Assembly: GCA_023954375.1 (NCBI GenBank)
Contig: JAMLIC010000058.1
Location: 1 to 57,087, forward strand
Direction: 5' to 3'
Source: Planctomycetota bacterium
GTDB taxonomy: Bacteria; Planctomycetota; J058
DNA length: 57,087 nt
This document shows positions 1 to 9,469 of the stretch, piece after piece (the stretch's first letter is position 1; the number at the start of each line of letters is the position of its first letter). The translations under genes were made by a program, and so were the position numbers. The notes beneath the pieces were generated by a model. It ran no database searches and was not told the DNA's origin. It saw nothing but the letters and a program-made list of their open reading frames with translations.

Positions 1-70
1 CCCAAAAACTCCCCCCCGCGCGCGCGCCGCCCCGCCCGGCATCCGCGGCCGCAGCCGTCGAGCACACCAC

Positions 71-3000
71 TCACTCGTCCCGCAGGGGCAGCGCCTCGAT
101 GATCCCCCGCCCCGTGGGCGGCTGGAGCGTGACCGGCGTCAGGTCGGTGCGCCGGTCGGCGTGCCGACCGGGCGCGCCGGTCTGCGGGTCGACCTCGAAC
201 CAGGCGGCGACCGGGTTGAGGACGTTGCCGAAGTGGTCGCGCGGCGCCTTCGCCGTGATCGCCACGAGCGTGACGAAGTTCGTCGGCGCCGCGGCGCCCT
301 CGACCGGCGGCGAGAAGCGCGCCAGCCCGCGCAGGGGGACCTCGGCGCGGTTCGTCGCCCGCAGGAGGCCGCCCTTGTAGGGCCGCCCGTCGTGGTCGGC
401 GCCGTCGGCCCAGCCGTCGGCGACCAGCGTGGCCAGCGCCGGGCCGCTCTTGCCGCGCGCGTCGAGCGCCTTGAGCGTGAACGCCAGCTTGTCCTGCGCC
501 AGCGAGACGGGCGAGCGCAGCTCGACCGAGAGCCCGCCCGGCAGGATCACGCCGCGCGCCGCGTCGAACTTGCGCTCGTCGAGGTGCGCCACGACGTCGA
601 CCTTCACCGCCCACACCGGGTTCGTGATGCACCGGTAGACGTCGGCCGGCGAGGTGTTGGCGTCGAGCTTCGTGCTCGCGCCGAGCTGGATCGCGGAGAT
701 GCTCCGCACCGGCCCCTCGCGCGTCGGCTCGAGCGGCGCGGTGAACGCCCGGCCGAAGGCCCGCCCGCCGTGGACGTCCAGGAAGCCGTTGGCCTCCATG
801 CGCCGGCCGGTGCCGGCGGCGAAGGCGCCGCTGTCGAGGTCGGTCTTGTAGATCCCGATCCCGTCGATCGTGCCGTCGTAGCGCGTCACCCGGCCCAGGT
901 CGTCGCGCTGGACCGGGCGGCCGAACTCGTCGTAGTTCGCGTACGAGTAGCGGAACACCGGCCGCGCGTCGTTGGCGAGCAGCGCCGTGCGCCCGCCGTC
1001 GAACGCGCCCGCGCCGCCGATCCGCCCCTCGCGGTCCTTGAAGCGCGGGGCCGACGACAGGTCGTAGACCCCGGCCTCGGCGTCGAAGTGGCCGTCGGCG
1101 TCGAGCTCGAACCACACCAGCGGGCCGTCGGTGACGACCGACGTCCCGCGGGCGAGCGCGTTCATGTGCGCCGGCGCCTCGTGGCCCTCGGTGGCCACGA
1201 AGTTCCTGATCTTCATGAAGGCGCTGTCCTCGAGCTCGAGCGTGCTGACGGTCCGGTCGTTGAGCCCGGCAAGCGCCAGGATCACCGTCGCCAGGCCGCC
1301 GACCGTGTAGTTGAAGTCGCCGTGCGCGTCGCTGCCCGCGACCATGTAGTGCTTGCGCACGAAGCGCACCTGCTCGTCGAGCGGGTGGCGGTGCGCCGCG
1401 AACATGCGCAGCAGGTAGCGGTAGCGCACGAGCGCCCCGTGGATGTCCTCGTCGAAGGCGTGGCCCGCCTGCCAGCTCGTCGAGACGAACGGGTTCAGGT
1501 CGTCGATGTACTTGTAGAGCTTGTTGAGCGAGTGCTTGCGCCCGGCGCGGGCGTTCCACACCTGCATGCCCTTGAACACGAAGCTCTTGTCGCTCGCGCG
1601 CGCGTAGTTCGACAGCGCGTCGACGAGCTTGTCGACCTCCCAGGGGATCGACGACACCGGGTGCGAGGCGAACGCGAAGGCGTGCTCGTTGCCGGCCTCG
1701 CCCTTGGCGAAGTCGCCCAGCACCCCCTCCATGGTCGGCAGGAAGAGCGGCGAGGTCCAGCGCCGCCACAGCCGCCCGACCGGCTCCTGCGCGTTCCAGG
1801 TGCCGTCGTAGTGGCGCGAGCGGTAGTCGAGCATGTGGACGCCGACGCTGCCGAGGCCCGGCTTCTGGTAGCAGAGCTCCTCGCCGACGCTCTGGCCGAG
1901 GAGCTGCCGCATGCGCTGGTGCTCGGTCAGCCCGCCGCTCTCGCGCGCCGAGGTCGGCCCGTAGGGCGGCCGGTGCGGCAGCGTGTCGTCGGCCACGTAG
2001 AAGGCGTTGTGGTCGGTCGTGACGAGCTTGTCGCGCGCGGCCTCGTAGGTCGGCGCGTCGATCGCGCCGACGGCCCAGGCGCTCTCCACGAGCATGGGGA
2101 TCGGCCCGCCGTACTTCTGGCGGGGCGCGTCGAGCTCGAGGTCGGCGACGGCGCCGGGCTCGGGGTTGTACCACTCGGCGATCGTGTGGTAGTGCGCGTC
2201 GAGGTAGCCGCCCTGGAGGCCGGGGACGGTCGGCAGCCTCTCCTGGCCGAGCTGCACGCGGAACACCTGCGCGTGCTTGCCCTCGGCCGGGCGCACGATC
2301 GCGCCGCGCACGACCTTGCTCAGCTCCCACTCGAGCTCGACGCGCAGGAACACTGCGCCGCCCACGGCCAGCGGCTCGAGCAGCCCGCGCGGCAGGCGCA
2401 GGATGTTGTAGCGGCCCTTCATCGTCAGGGGCCGCGGCGCGTCGAGGAGCGCCACGTGCTCCTGCGGCGCGCCGTTCTCGTCGAGGCGCACGACGCCGGG
2501 CGCGGCCCAGTACTCGTCGCGCGACACGTCGTGCTGGTAGAGCCGGCGCGTGCGCACCGTGCCCACGGGGACGTACTTGTTGGGCTGCGCCGTGATCAGC
2601 TCGCGGTCCGGCGTCTCCTCGTGCCAGGTGTCGCGCGCCGTGAGCGTGACCTTGTGCAGGAGGAGGCCGTCGGTCCCGGCCACCTCCTCGACGGTCGCCG
2701 GGGCGCCGACGCCCGTGCCCGCCACGAGCGCGGCCAGGACGCCGGCGTCGAGGTCGCGCTGGCGCGCGAGCGTCTCGCGCCGGGCGGCGATCGCGGCCTT
2801 TCGCGCGGCCGGGGCCTGCGCCTCGAGCTCGGCCAGGAGGCCGAGCTGCAGCTCGTAGAGGCCGGGCCGCGAGGTGCCCGGCTCGGTCAGCGTCGCGCGG
2901 CCGCCGCGGGTCGACACGCGGCCGATCGCCGCGCCGAAGTCGGCCTCGAAGCGGGCCAGGGCGGCGCGGATCGTCTCGTCGGCCTCGGCCTCGGTGCGGG

Positions 3001-6000
3001 CCAGCACCCGCTCGCGGCTGGCGGCCAGCGCCGGGGGCAGGTTCTCGGTGCGCGTCCGGGCCGCCTCGTTCTGGTGCAGCTTGCGCGCGGCCTGCTGCAG
3101 GTCGCGGTTGAGCGTCTTGAGCGCGCCCTCGAGGTCGTGGCTGACGAGGTTGCGGTAGGCGTCGAACGCGTCGTCGAGGTCGTCGAGCGCCGCCGCGAAG
3201 GCCGCCTCGTCCTGGCCGCCGGCCGCGCCGCGCAGCTTCTGCCACGACGAGCCGAGCGCGCGCCGGGCCTCCCAGCGGATGATCGGCGCCTCGACGGCGT
3301 CGGACAGCCACTCGCTGGCGTAGAGGACGAGCACCAGCTGGCCGACGTCGACGGCCCAGCCGCCGGCGCGGGCGACCCGGCCGTGGCGGGCGAGGAAGCC
3401 CGCCGCGCGCTGGCCGAGGCTCGTGCGCACGGCGGCCACGCGCAGGCCGTGGGTCATGGCCTCGACGGCGGCGGTGCTCAGGCCGAGCGAGGCGAGGTCG
3501 ATCGCCACGCGCCGGTCGAACCGCCCGCGGACGAGGTTCGGCAGCAGGTAGCCGGCCGCGATCGTGGCCTGCGCGCGCGCGATCGTGCCCCCGAGCGAGG
3601 TGCCGGTCCAGCGCAGGCCGGGGACGTTCTTCGCCCGGCCCGCGACCAGCTCGAAGCCGGCGCGGCCGCCGGCGGCGCCCACGGCGTAGAGGCCGTAGTC
3701 GATCGCGAAGTCGGCCGTGAGCATCTTGTCGAAGAAGCGGCGGATCGCCTGGTCGTCGCCCGCCGCCGCCTCGCCCAGCTCCTTCAGGAACGTCGCCGCC
3801 GTGTAGGTCACGAGGTCGCCGGCGACCCGGCCGGCGACGCCGGTGGCCGTGCGCGCCCGCGACGTCGTCGAGTTGACCGCCCCGCGGCGGATCGCCAGCG
3901 TCTCGTGGAAGGTGGCGTAGCGGCTCGGGCGGCCGATGCTCGGCACGAACACGAGGAACGGCAGGTGGCCGCGGTCGGCGGCGAGGCGCCAGGGCGCGTC
4001 GCAGCCGAAGTCGACGTCGCCGGCCTGGCGGTACATCGGGTCGAGCGGGAGGCTCGGGTCCTGGAGCGCCACCTCGAGCGAGTCGATGTCGTCGTCGAGG
4101 AGCAGGTCGCCCGGGACCTCGACGTAGGCCTCGAAGTGCACGGGCGTCGCCGGCGAGCGGCCGTCGGGGAGGCTCCAGCGGACCTCGCGCGCGGCGCGCT
4201 CGCCGGGCGCGAGGGCCAGCGGCGCCTCGACGACGCGCGCGCCGTCGACCGCCGCCTGCAGGGTGCCCTTGCCGGCGCCCGAGCCCACGTTCTCGACCGT
4301 CACCTCGAAGCGGGCCTCGGGTCGCTCGAGCGTGATCGGCTCGACGAGGCGCACGCCCGCGACGGCGAAGCTCGCCTGCGGGCGGGCGGTGGCGGTCCAC
4401 GCGGCGACCGTCGCGGCCAGGCACGGCGGCAGGGGGCCGGCGGCCGCGGGCGCCGGCGCGGCGTGCGCCTCGACCCAGGCGCCGCCGGGGCCCTCGGCCG
4501 GGACGTTGAAGGCGAAGCTCACCACCTGCGCGGCGCCGGGCGCGAGGTCCGTGACCTCCTCGGCGGGCGGCGGCGTCCGCGCGCCCTCGGGCGCGGCGGC
4601 GACGGCCACGCGCGCGAGCGGCACGTGGCCGAGGTTCGTGACGGTCACCTCGAGGCGCACCGCCTCGCCGGCCGACGGCTGGGCCGGGACGAGGCGCGCC
4701 TCGAGGGCGACCTCGGCGTGCTCGGCGGCCGCGCGGGCCACGGCGCCGGCCGCGTCGAGGGCGCGGACGGGGACGCGGCGGGCGAGGACGGTGCCCTCGA
4801 CCTGCGCGATCGGCGCCGCGCCGGCGCGCAGGCAGCGCTCGAGCGCGGCCGGGTCGAGGGCCGGGCTGCGCGACAGCGCCAGCGCGGCGACGCCGGCGAC
4901 GAGCGCGGCCGAGGACGACGTCCCCTCGGTGAAGCAGGTGCGGTCCCTGTGCGGCGCCGGGACGAACTCGGCCGGCGCGCACAGGTCGACCTCGGCGGCG
5001 AGGTTCGTGCACAGGGCCAGGCCGTCGCCGCGCGAGGACGTGCCGCCCACGGCGAAGGCCCCCGGCTCGGCCGCCGGCGAGCGCACCTGGTCGAGGCCGT
5101 CGTTGCCGGCCGGCGCCACGACGAGCGCGCCCAGCTTGCGCGCCTGCGCCACGGCCGCGGCCAGGGTCGGCGAGCGGCCGCGGACGCCGAGGCCGACGTA
5201 GATCACCTTCGCCCCGCGGTCGGCCGCGGCCACGATCCCGCGGGCCACGCGGTCGAGCGGCGCGCCGCCGCGCTCGTCGGCCACGCGGACCGGCAGGACG
5301 CGCGCCCCCGGCGCCACGCCCTCGAAGCCGCTCCTCGCCGCGGGCGAGGGCCGGCGCCCGGCGATGATCGCCGACATGCTCGTGCCGTGGCCGTGCAGGT
5401 CGGCGCCGGCGCCGCCGTCCTCGAGCAGGTCGATCGCCGGCTCGCAGGCGCCGCGCAGGGCCGCCTGCGCCGGGTCGAGGCCGGTGTCGACGACGCCGAC
5501 CAGGACCTGCTCGCCCCTGGCCGGCGCGTCGAGCCAGGCCTCGGCCAGGCGGATCGTGGCCTTCACCTCGGCGAGGTCGAAGATCTCCGGCGCGGGCGGG
5601 AGCGGGCCGCCGGCCCCCTGGCACGAGCAGCGGCCGAGGCCGATCGACGGCGCGGCGGTGCGGTTGAGCTCGGCCCAGGCCACCCCCGGGAGCGCCTCGA
5701 GCGCGCGCACGAGGTCGGGCCCGTCCTCGAGGTCGCCCGGCGCCTCGACGACTGCGAACGCGGGCGCGGCGTGCAGGCCGCGCAGGGCGCCGTCGACGTG
5801 GGCGGCCGCCGCGCGCGCCGCCGCGTCGAGGTCGGCCGCCGTCGCCGACAGGCCGACGACGAGCTGCACCGTCGGGCCGGCGGCGGCCGCGATCGGGGCG
5901 GGGGTGGCCGGCGCGGGCGCCGGGGTCGTGCGGCCTGCGCACAGGTAGGCCACGGCCGGCATCGCGAGGATGCCGGCGGCGAGGACGAGCTCCCGCTTCA

Positions 6001-6001
6001 T
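71..6001 (-). CDS. Secreted subtilisin-like (S8) protease fused to CARDB domains and a PHP-type metal-binding region
   Basis: A 1976-residue protein with an N-terminal signal peptide (residues 1-22). The S8 triad is visible: Asp172 in VVDTGLD, His205 in HGHGTSMS and Ser362 in EGTSSSAAL, with the oxyanion Asn300 in APAGN. Two CARDB-like adhesion domains follow (about 435-535 and 545-645). A long, partly helical middle section is unrecognised. The C-terminal third carries PHP-phosphoesterase-like motifs: LDAHYHT near residue 1270, VTTDHN near 1331 and GSDAHGDFNY near 1557. The ATG is preceded by GGAGGGA eight bases upstream, and a TATCCT hexamer lies about 35 bases upstream. Family knowledge suggests an exported protease with calcium-stable adhesion modules; the role of the PHP-like part is inference. 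Typical subtilases are 300-700 aa, so this is exceptionally long. The 3' end lies 70 bases from the window edge. Confidence 0.85.
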   Translation of the reverse strand: MKRELVLAAGILAMPAVAYLCAGRTTPAPAPATPAPIAAAAGPTVQLVVGLSATAADLDAAARAAAAHVDGALRGLHAAPAFAVVEAPGDLEDGPDLVRALEALPGVAWAELNRTAAPSIGLGRCSCQGAGGPLPPAPEIFDLAEVKATIRLAEAWLDAPARGEQVLVGVVDTGLDPAQAALRGACEPAIDLLEDGGAGADLHGHGTSMSAIIAGRRPSPAARSGFEGVAPGARVLPVRVADERGGAPLDRVARGIVAAADRGAKVIYVGLGVRGRSPTLAAAVAQARKLGALVVAPAGNDGLDQVRSPAAEPGAFAVGGTSSRGDGLALCTNLAAEVDLCAPAEFVPAPHRDRTCFTEGTSSSAALVAGVAALALSRSPALDPAALERCLRAGAAPIAQVEGTVLARRVPVRALDAAGAVARAAAEHAEVALEARLVPAQPSAGEAVRLEVTVTNLGHVPLARVAVAAAPEGARTPPPAEEVTDLAPGAAQVVSFAFNVPAEGPGGAWVEAHAAPAPAAAGPLPPCLAATVAAWTATARPQASFAVAGVRLVEPITLERPEARFEVTVENVGSGAGKGTLQAAVDGARVVEAPLALAPGERAAREVRWSLPDGRSPATPVHFEAYVEVPGDLLLDDDIDSLEVALQDPSLPLDPMYRQAGDVDFGCDAPWRLAADRGHLPFLVFVPSIGRPSRYATFHETLAIRRGAVNSTTSRARTATGVAGRVAGDLVTYTAATFLKELGEAAAGDDQAIRRFFDKMLTADFAIDYGLYAVGAAGGRAGFELVAGRAKNVPGLRWTGTSLGGTIARAQATIAAGYLLPNLVRGRFDRRVAIDLASLGLSTAAVEAMTHGLRVAAVRTSLGQRAAGFLARHGRVARAGGWAVDVGQLVLVLYASEWLSDAVEAPIIRWEARRALGSSWQKLRGAAGGQDEAAFAAALDDLDDAFDAYRNLVSHDLEGALKTLNRDLQQAARKLHQNEAARTRTENLPPALAASRERVLARTEAEADETIRAALARFEADFGAAIGRVSTRGGRATLTEPGTSRPGLYELQLGLLAELEAQAPAARKAAIAARRETLARQRDLDAGVLAALVAGTGVGAPATVEEVAGTDGLLLHKVTLTARDTWHEETPDRELITAQPNKYVPVGTVRTRRLYQHDVSRDEYWAAPGVVRLDENGAPQEHVALLDAPRPLTMKGRYNILRLPRGLLEPLAVGGAVFLRVELEWELSKVVRGAIVRPAEGKHAQVFRVQLGQERLPTVPGLQGGYLDAHYHTIAEWYNPEPGAVADLELDAPRQKYGGPIPMLVESAWAVGAIDAPTYEAARDKLVTTDHNAFYVADDTLPHRPPYGPTSARESGGLTEHQRMRQLLGQSVGEELCYQKPGLGSVGVHMLDYRSRHYDGTWNAQEPVGRLWRRWTSPLFLPTMEGVLGDFAKGEAGNEHAFAFASHPVSSIPWEVDKLVDALSNYARASDKSFVFKGMQVWNARAGRKHSLNKLYKYIDDLNPFVSTSWQAGHAFDEDIHGALVRYRYLLRMFAAHRHPLDEQVRFVRKHYMVAGSDAHGDFNYTVGGLATVILALAGLNDRTVSTLELEDSAFMKIRNFVATEGHEAPAHMNALARGTSVVTDGPLVWFELDADGHFDAEAGVYDLSSAPRFKDREGRIGGAGAFDGGRTALLANDARPVFRYSYANYDEFGRPVQRDDLGRVTRYDGTIDGIGIYKTDLDSGAFAAGTGRRMEANGFLDVHGGRAFGRAFTAPLEPTREGPVRSISAIQLGASTKLDANTSPADVYRCITNPVWAVKVDVVAHLDERKFDAARGVILPGGLSVELRSPVSLAQDKLAFTLKALDARGKSGPALATLVADGWADGADHDGRPYKGGLLRATNRAEVPLRGLARFSPPVEGAAAPTNFVTLVAITAKAPRDHFGNVLNPVAAWFEVDPQTGAPGRHADRRTDLTPVTLQPPTGRGIIEALPLRDE

Positions 6002-6100
6002 GGGGGTGGTCCCTCCGGACTTCCAGCCGGCGAAGAGGATAGGCGATCGCCCCCCCGTTTGGCCAGCGGGTTCCGGTGGGCCGCCGCCTGCCGGGCGAAC

Positions 6101-6907
6101 CTACCTGGCGGCGGGGGTGGCGAAGTTCTGGGTCCACAGGTCGCCGTCGCAGCCGGTGCCCATGCGCGTCCAGTCGCCGAGCATGTTGCGGTGGTGGCCG
6201 GCGCTGCGGTACCAGCCCTCGAACGCCGCCCGCGGGGTGCGGTAGCCCTTCGCGATGTTCTCGCCCACGGGCACGTCCCCCAGGCCGGCCAGGGCCACGC
6301 GGTCCTCCACGCTGCGCCGGCCGTCCGTGGGTGACTCGTGGGCGAAGTAGTCCAGGCGGCGCATCTCCTGGCTGTGGCCGCGGGCCGAGGCGACCAGGCG
6401 TCCGTCGATCGCCAGGGCCGGCCGGCCCAGCTGCAGCCGGTGCTCGTTCGTGTGGCGGACCTGCTCGCGCTCTGCCGGGCTCGGGGCCTCGCCGTGCGGC
6501 GGGCGGCGGGCGGCCTCGTTGTCGCGCAGGACCTGCCGGTCGAGGCAGTGCTGGCGCAGCGCGCGCTGCCACGGGCCGAGCGCGTCGAGGTCCGCGGCGA
6601 GCAGCGCCTCGCGCTGCGCCGCGCTCTTCTCCAGCCGCGCAGCGTCGGCGTCCAGCCAGGCCCGCACAGGGGCATACGCCAGCCGCACGAGCTCCACGGC
6701 CTGGTCCACCGCCCCCTGGCCCGAGCGGCCGTGGTCCTCGTCGCGGTAGGTGGCGCGGTCGAAGATCAGCGCCAGCGCCCGGGCCCGTGCCCGCTCCAGC
6801 CGCTCCAGCCCGCGCTCGCGCTGCGCCTGCTCGCGGCCCCCGGCCAGCGCCACACCCGCCGCCGCGCAGACCGTCAGCAGCGCCCCCACGACCGTCTTCC
6901 CGCGCAT
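6101..6907 (-). CDS. Secreted CAP/SCP-like domain protein
   Basis: A 268-residue protein with a cleavable signal peptide (residues 1-23, ending ALAGG). A charged helical linker leads into a C-terminal CAP domain (about 145-268). CAP hallmarks are visible: VRHTNEHRLQLGRPAL, the HSQEM helix, a conserved His in FAHESPTDG, GENIA, and HHRNMLGDWTRMGTGCDGD with the second conserved His, ending in QNF. Bacterial CAP proteins are secreted and often Zn- or lipid-binding; catalytic activity is unproven for most. The ATG has a GGAGG Shine-Dalgarno seven bases upstream. It lies just upstream of the giant subtilase on the same strand with a 99-base gap, so co-transcription is possible. Confidence 0.85.
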   Translation of the reverse strand: MRGKTVVGALLTVCAAAGVALAGGREQAQRERGLERLERARARALALIFDRATYRDEDHGRSGQGAVDQAVELVRLAYAPVRAWLDADAARLEKSAAQREALLAADLDALGPWQRALRQHCLDRQVLRDNEAARRPPHGEAPSPAEREQVRHTNEHRLQLGRPALAIDGRLVASARGHSQEMRRLDYFAHESPTDGRRSVEDRVALAGLGDVPVGENIAKGYRTPRAAFEGWYRSAGHHRNMLGDWTRMGTGCDGDLWTQNFATPAAR

Positions 6908-7236
6908 GGTCCGACCTCCGGTCTCCCCCCGGGTGACGGTCGGTCCCGCGCACGTCGCGGAACCGGATCGACCTCACGGGGCGGCTCTCGGAGCGGGGAG
7001 AGCATCGCCCTGGCCGGCAGGAAGTCCTTGAGGGAGCGTGACGGAGGGGGGCGGGTGTTGGTGGGTCCCAACGGCGCCCGCCCGCGCTGGCTGCGCCGGC
7101 GCCCAGGGCGGGCAGGCCTTGCTCGCGAGGTTCGGGAGGCGCACGGCCCCTCCGTCTCGCGCACTTGGCCAGGGCTGAGCTTGCGCTTCGGCGTCGCGCG
7201 GACCGGCGCTTGCCCTACGCCCGCGCGGCAGGTGCC
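6908..7236. other. Intergenic region between divergent genes
   Basis: A 329-base gap between the start of the CAP gene (minus) and the transposase (plus). It must hold both 5' regions, but I see no convincing promoter pair. It contains a short hairpin, GTTGG...CCAAC, at 7057-7072 and a G/C-rich pairing CCCGCCC...GGGCGGG near 7077-7113. Neither matches the two repeat families found further along. Confidence 0.4.
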
Positions 7237-8358
7237 ATGTCTCTACCACGCCGCCTCGTGCCCGGCCGCACGCACTCGGTCACGCGCCGCACCGCGCGGC
7301 GCTGCTTCTTCCTCGCGCCGCGCGAGGAGGTGAACCGGATCCTCCTCTACGCGCTCGGCGTGGCCCTGAGCCGCCACGACCTGGCGCTGCACGCGTTCAT
7401 GGCCGAGTCGACGCACCATCACCTGGTCGTGGGCGACGGCGACGAGCGCTCCTGCCTCTCGGACGCGCTCGGGAGCTTCCACTCGCTGACGGCGCGGGCG
7501 CTCAACGCGTTCTACGGGCGGGGCGAGAACCTGTGGACGACGGGCTCGTACGACAACGTCGAGGTCCACGACCTACCTACGCTCGAGGAGCAACTCCTCT
7601 ACGCCTGGAGCAACCCGGTCAAGGACGGGCTGGTCGAGCGCCCCGAGGACTGGCCGGGCGTCAAGTTCCTCCCCGAGGACTTCGGCCGGACGATCACCGT
7701 GCCGCGCCCCGAGTCTGCCTTCTTTGGCGGGCGCCGGCCCGACGACTGGGAGCCCGGCTTCGCGCCCGCCCGCGAGGCGTTGAGGTGCGCGCGTCGTGAG
7801 GAGCGCCGGCGCGCGCGGGCAGGTGGCCGAGAGTCCGCGGCACGGCAGCGCCGGCACCGTCAACGACCGGGCGCCAGGCCGCCGAAGCAGCCCGCGCCGC
7901 GGCCCGATCGGCGGGAGCGGGATCGGCGGCGGCTCCCGGCGTCGGTCACGTTCGAGGTCGTGCCGCCGCCGGGCTACGACCACATGACGCTCGACGAGGT
8001 CCGCGCCCACTTCCGGCGGCTCCTCGACGCCCGCGTCGAGCAGATCCGCGCGGAGCGGCGCGCGCAGGGCCTCACCCGCGTCCTCGGCGTCCAGGCGGTG
8101 CTCGCCGAGGACCCGCGCGACAGCGCGGGCGACACGTTCCCCACGTTCGGGCGCAACCCACGGATCGCGTGCCGCGACGAGGCCCGCCGGATCGCCCTCC
8201 TGGCCGAGCTCGTGAGCTGGCGCTCGACCTACCGGGCCGTCTTCCTCGCCTGGCGTGGCGGGGAGCGTGAGGTCGTCTTTCCGCTCGGCGCCTACGGTCA
8301 CCCCCGCCACCATGGCGCCCGGGTCGTGGCCGCGACCGGCCCACCCTCGTTCGTGTAG
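7237..8358 (+). CDS. REP-associated tyrosine transposase (RAYT, IS200-like Y1/HUH superfamily)
   Basis: A 373-residue protein. The N-terminal Y1 domain shows the His-x-His (HUH) metal motif as STHHHLVV near residue 65 and the helix YAWSNPVKDGLVERPEDWPG near residue 125, whose first Tyr is the likely nucleophile. A basic Arg/Pro-rich linker (about 180-245) leads to a C-terminal extension common in long RAYTs from GC-rich bacteria. RAYTs cut single-stranded REP hairpins and help spread them. I start at the ATG of MSLPRR because homology begins there; an upstream in-frame ATG at 7165 adds 24 unlikely residues. It stands alone without IS ends, as RAYTs do. Confidence 0.85.
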   Translation: MSLPRRLVPGRTHSVTRRTARRCFFLAPREEVNRILLYALGVALSRHDLALHAFMAESTHHHLVVGDGDERSCLSDALGSFHSLTARALNAFYGRGENLWTTGSYDNVEVHDLPTLEEQLLYAWSNPVKDGLVERPEDWPGVKFLPEDFGRTITVPRPESAFFGGRRPDDWEPGFAPAREALRCARREERRRARAGGRESAARQRRHRQRPGARPPKQPAPRPDRRERDRRRLPASVTFEVVPPPGYDHMTLDEVRAHFRRLLDARVEQIRAERRAQGLTRVLGVQAVLAEDPRDSAGDTFPTFGRNPRIACRDEARRIALLAELVSWRSTYRAVFLAWRGGEREVVFPLGAYGHPRHHGARVVAATGPPSFV

Positions 8359-8668
8359 CGACTAACACCTCGCACGGCCCGCAGCTCGCCATGGCGCGAG
8401 CCTGGACGCACGTACGCCCATGACCTCGATGCTGTTCTCCGAGGCGGTGCCGTCGCGCCTCGCGCCTCCTGATCGGGGGGCTGCATGGACACTACCCACG
8501 GACGGGTCCTCCCTCCCCTCGGCCATGGCGCGGGGCAGAGCGCCCCGTCGGCGGGGGTCGGCGCGCCTCGTCGTGGGTGGCGGGGCGTCGGGGGCGCCCC
8601 GCGATCGCTGATCCGGGGCGAGCGGGGTTCATGCCCGTACCCGTAGAGGGCGGCGTGCCAAGGAGGGC
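8359..8668. other. Intergenic region with no recognisable feature
   Basis: A 310-base gap between the transposase and the candidate immunity gene, which converge on it. I see no hairpin of note, no tRNA-like arm and no convincing small gene. It may be debris at the edge of the accessory patch. Confidence 0.4.
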
Positions 8669-9457
8669 TCAGGCTCCCGGCTCGTCACTCGCCTGCATGC
8701 CGGGCTGATGAGTGGACCCACCCTGCCAGACGCCAAGCGCCCAACGCGCCAACTGGACTCCAGCTCTCTCCAGCATCAGACCTTCAGCCATCTGTACTGA
8801 CGGTCTCCTTGCGTGCTGGAAGAGGGCTCGCCTCACCTCCGATTTCCTGCTCGCCAAGGACCCAACGGCGTCCGCCGCCAAACCAGGAACCGCAGCCAGC
8901 TGAACGACTGCGGCGGTTCCGTCTCCTCTGCCCAACAGCACCAAACCCCCGGCAAGGAGCTTCTCCTCGACGAGAAGAGGCTGTAGCTCAAGCGGCAGCG
9001 TGGGATCAACTGATTGATCAGCAAATGCCTCAAGTCGAGAAAGTGGCGATTGCCCCAGGACGGCCCCTGTTCGTGGAGACTCGACCGTGCTCGATTCACA
9101 GGTTTCAATCCAAGCCCAAGCAGCTGAGACCACTTCCGACGAGCGGGGGGTGACCTCGGAAACGAATCCCACTACGTGTGTAAGGTAGTCGACCGCCGCG
9201 ACCGCGGCGCGAGCTACAACGTGAACGCCCCAGCGCTCAAGACCCAATGTCCAGTCAAACAGCCGTTGCCGCGTCGCCGAACTGTGGTTGCAGGCATTGC
9301 CGGTTACGCGTCCTGGCATGCAATAGTCCAACAGTTCGATCAGAGACCTAGGCGCCCCACCGCTCCGCTCGACCTCCTTCACGTAGGCGGCCAGATCCTC
9401 ACTCGTGCCGCTCTCCTTCCACCGTCGCTCAAGATTGCGGATTCGAGAGTCGCTCAA
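8669..9457 (-). CDS. Candidate immunity protein for the adjacent RHS tip
   Basis: A 262-residue unrecognised protein, soluble by inspection. The proposed start is TTG because AGGGAGGA ends four bases before it and overlaps the stop codon of the RHS frame, which implies translational coupling. An in-frame ATG at 9541 would force a 74-base overlap. Near the N-terminus the segment RNLERRWKESGTSEDLAAY resembles, from memory, a helical module common in planctomycete and myxobacterial proteins of unknown function. The rest is alpha-helical with a central Trp/Cys-containing stretch (AAWAWIETCE). Codon usage is less GC-extreme than in neighbouring genes, which fits horizontal acquisition. The immunity role is inferred only from its place immediately after an RHS C-terminal tip. 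Confidence 0.55.
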   Translation of the reverse strand: MSDSRIRNLERRWKESGTSEDLAAYVKEVERSGGAPRSLIELLDYCMPGRVTGNACNHSSATRQRLFDWTLGLERWGVHVVARAAVAAVDYLTHVVGFVSEVTPRSSEVVSAAWAWIETCESSTVESPRTGAVLGQSPLSRLEAFADQSVDPTLPLELQPLLVEEKLLAGGLVLLGRGDGTAAVVQLAAVPGLAADAVGSLASRKSEVRRALFQHARRPSVQMAEGLMLERAGVQLARWALGVWQGGSTHQPGMQASDEPGA

Positions 9458-9461
9458 CCTG

Positions 9462-9469
9462 TCCTCCCT
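9462..9469 (-). promoter_or_regulatory. Shine-Dalgarno site overlapping the RHS stop codon
   Basis: On the minus strand AGGGAGGA overlaps the TAG stop of the RHS frame (9468-9470) and sits four bases before a TTG. It decides the start of the downstream gene and indicates stop-restart coupling of the two proteins. Confidence 0.6.

Noticed and set aside
71..6001. PHP motifs considered as the missing histidinol phosphatase
   Set aside because: The protein is exported, fused to a protease and 25 kb from the his operon; a cytoplasmic HisN elsewhere is far more likely.
161..6334. A 2057-codon open frame opposite the giant subtilase
   Set aside because: It is an antisense shadow of the GC-rich coding strand: no domain motifs and extreme Arg/Ala/Val bias. 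The minus-strand protein has a signal peptide and a complete catalytic triad.
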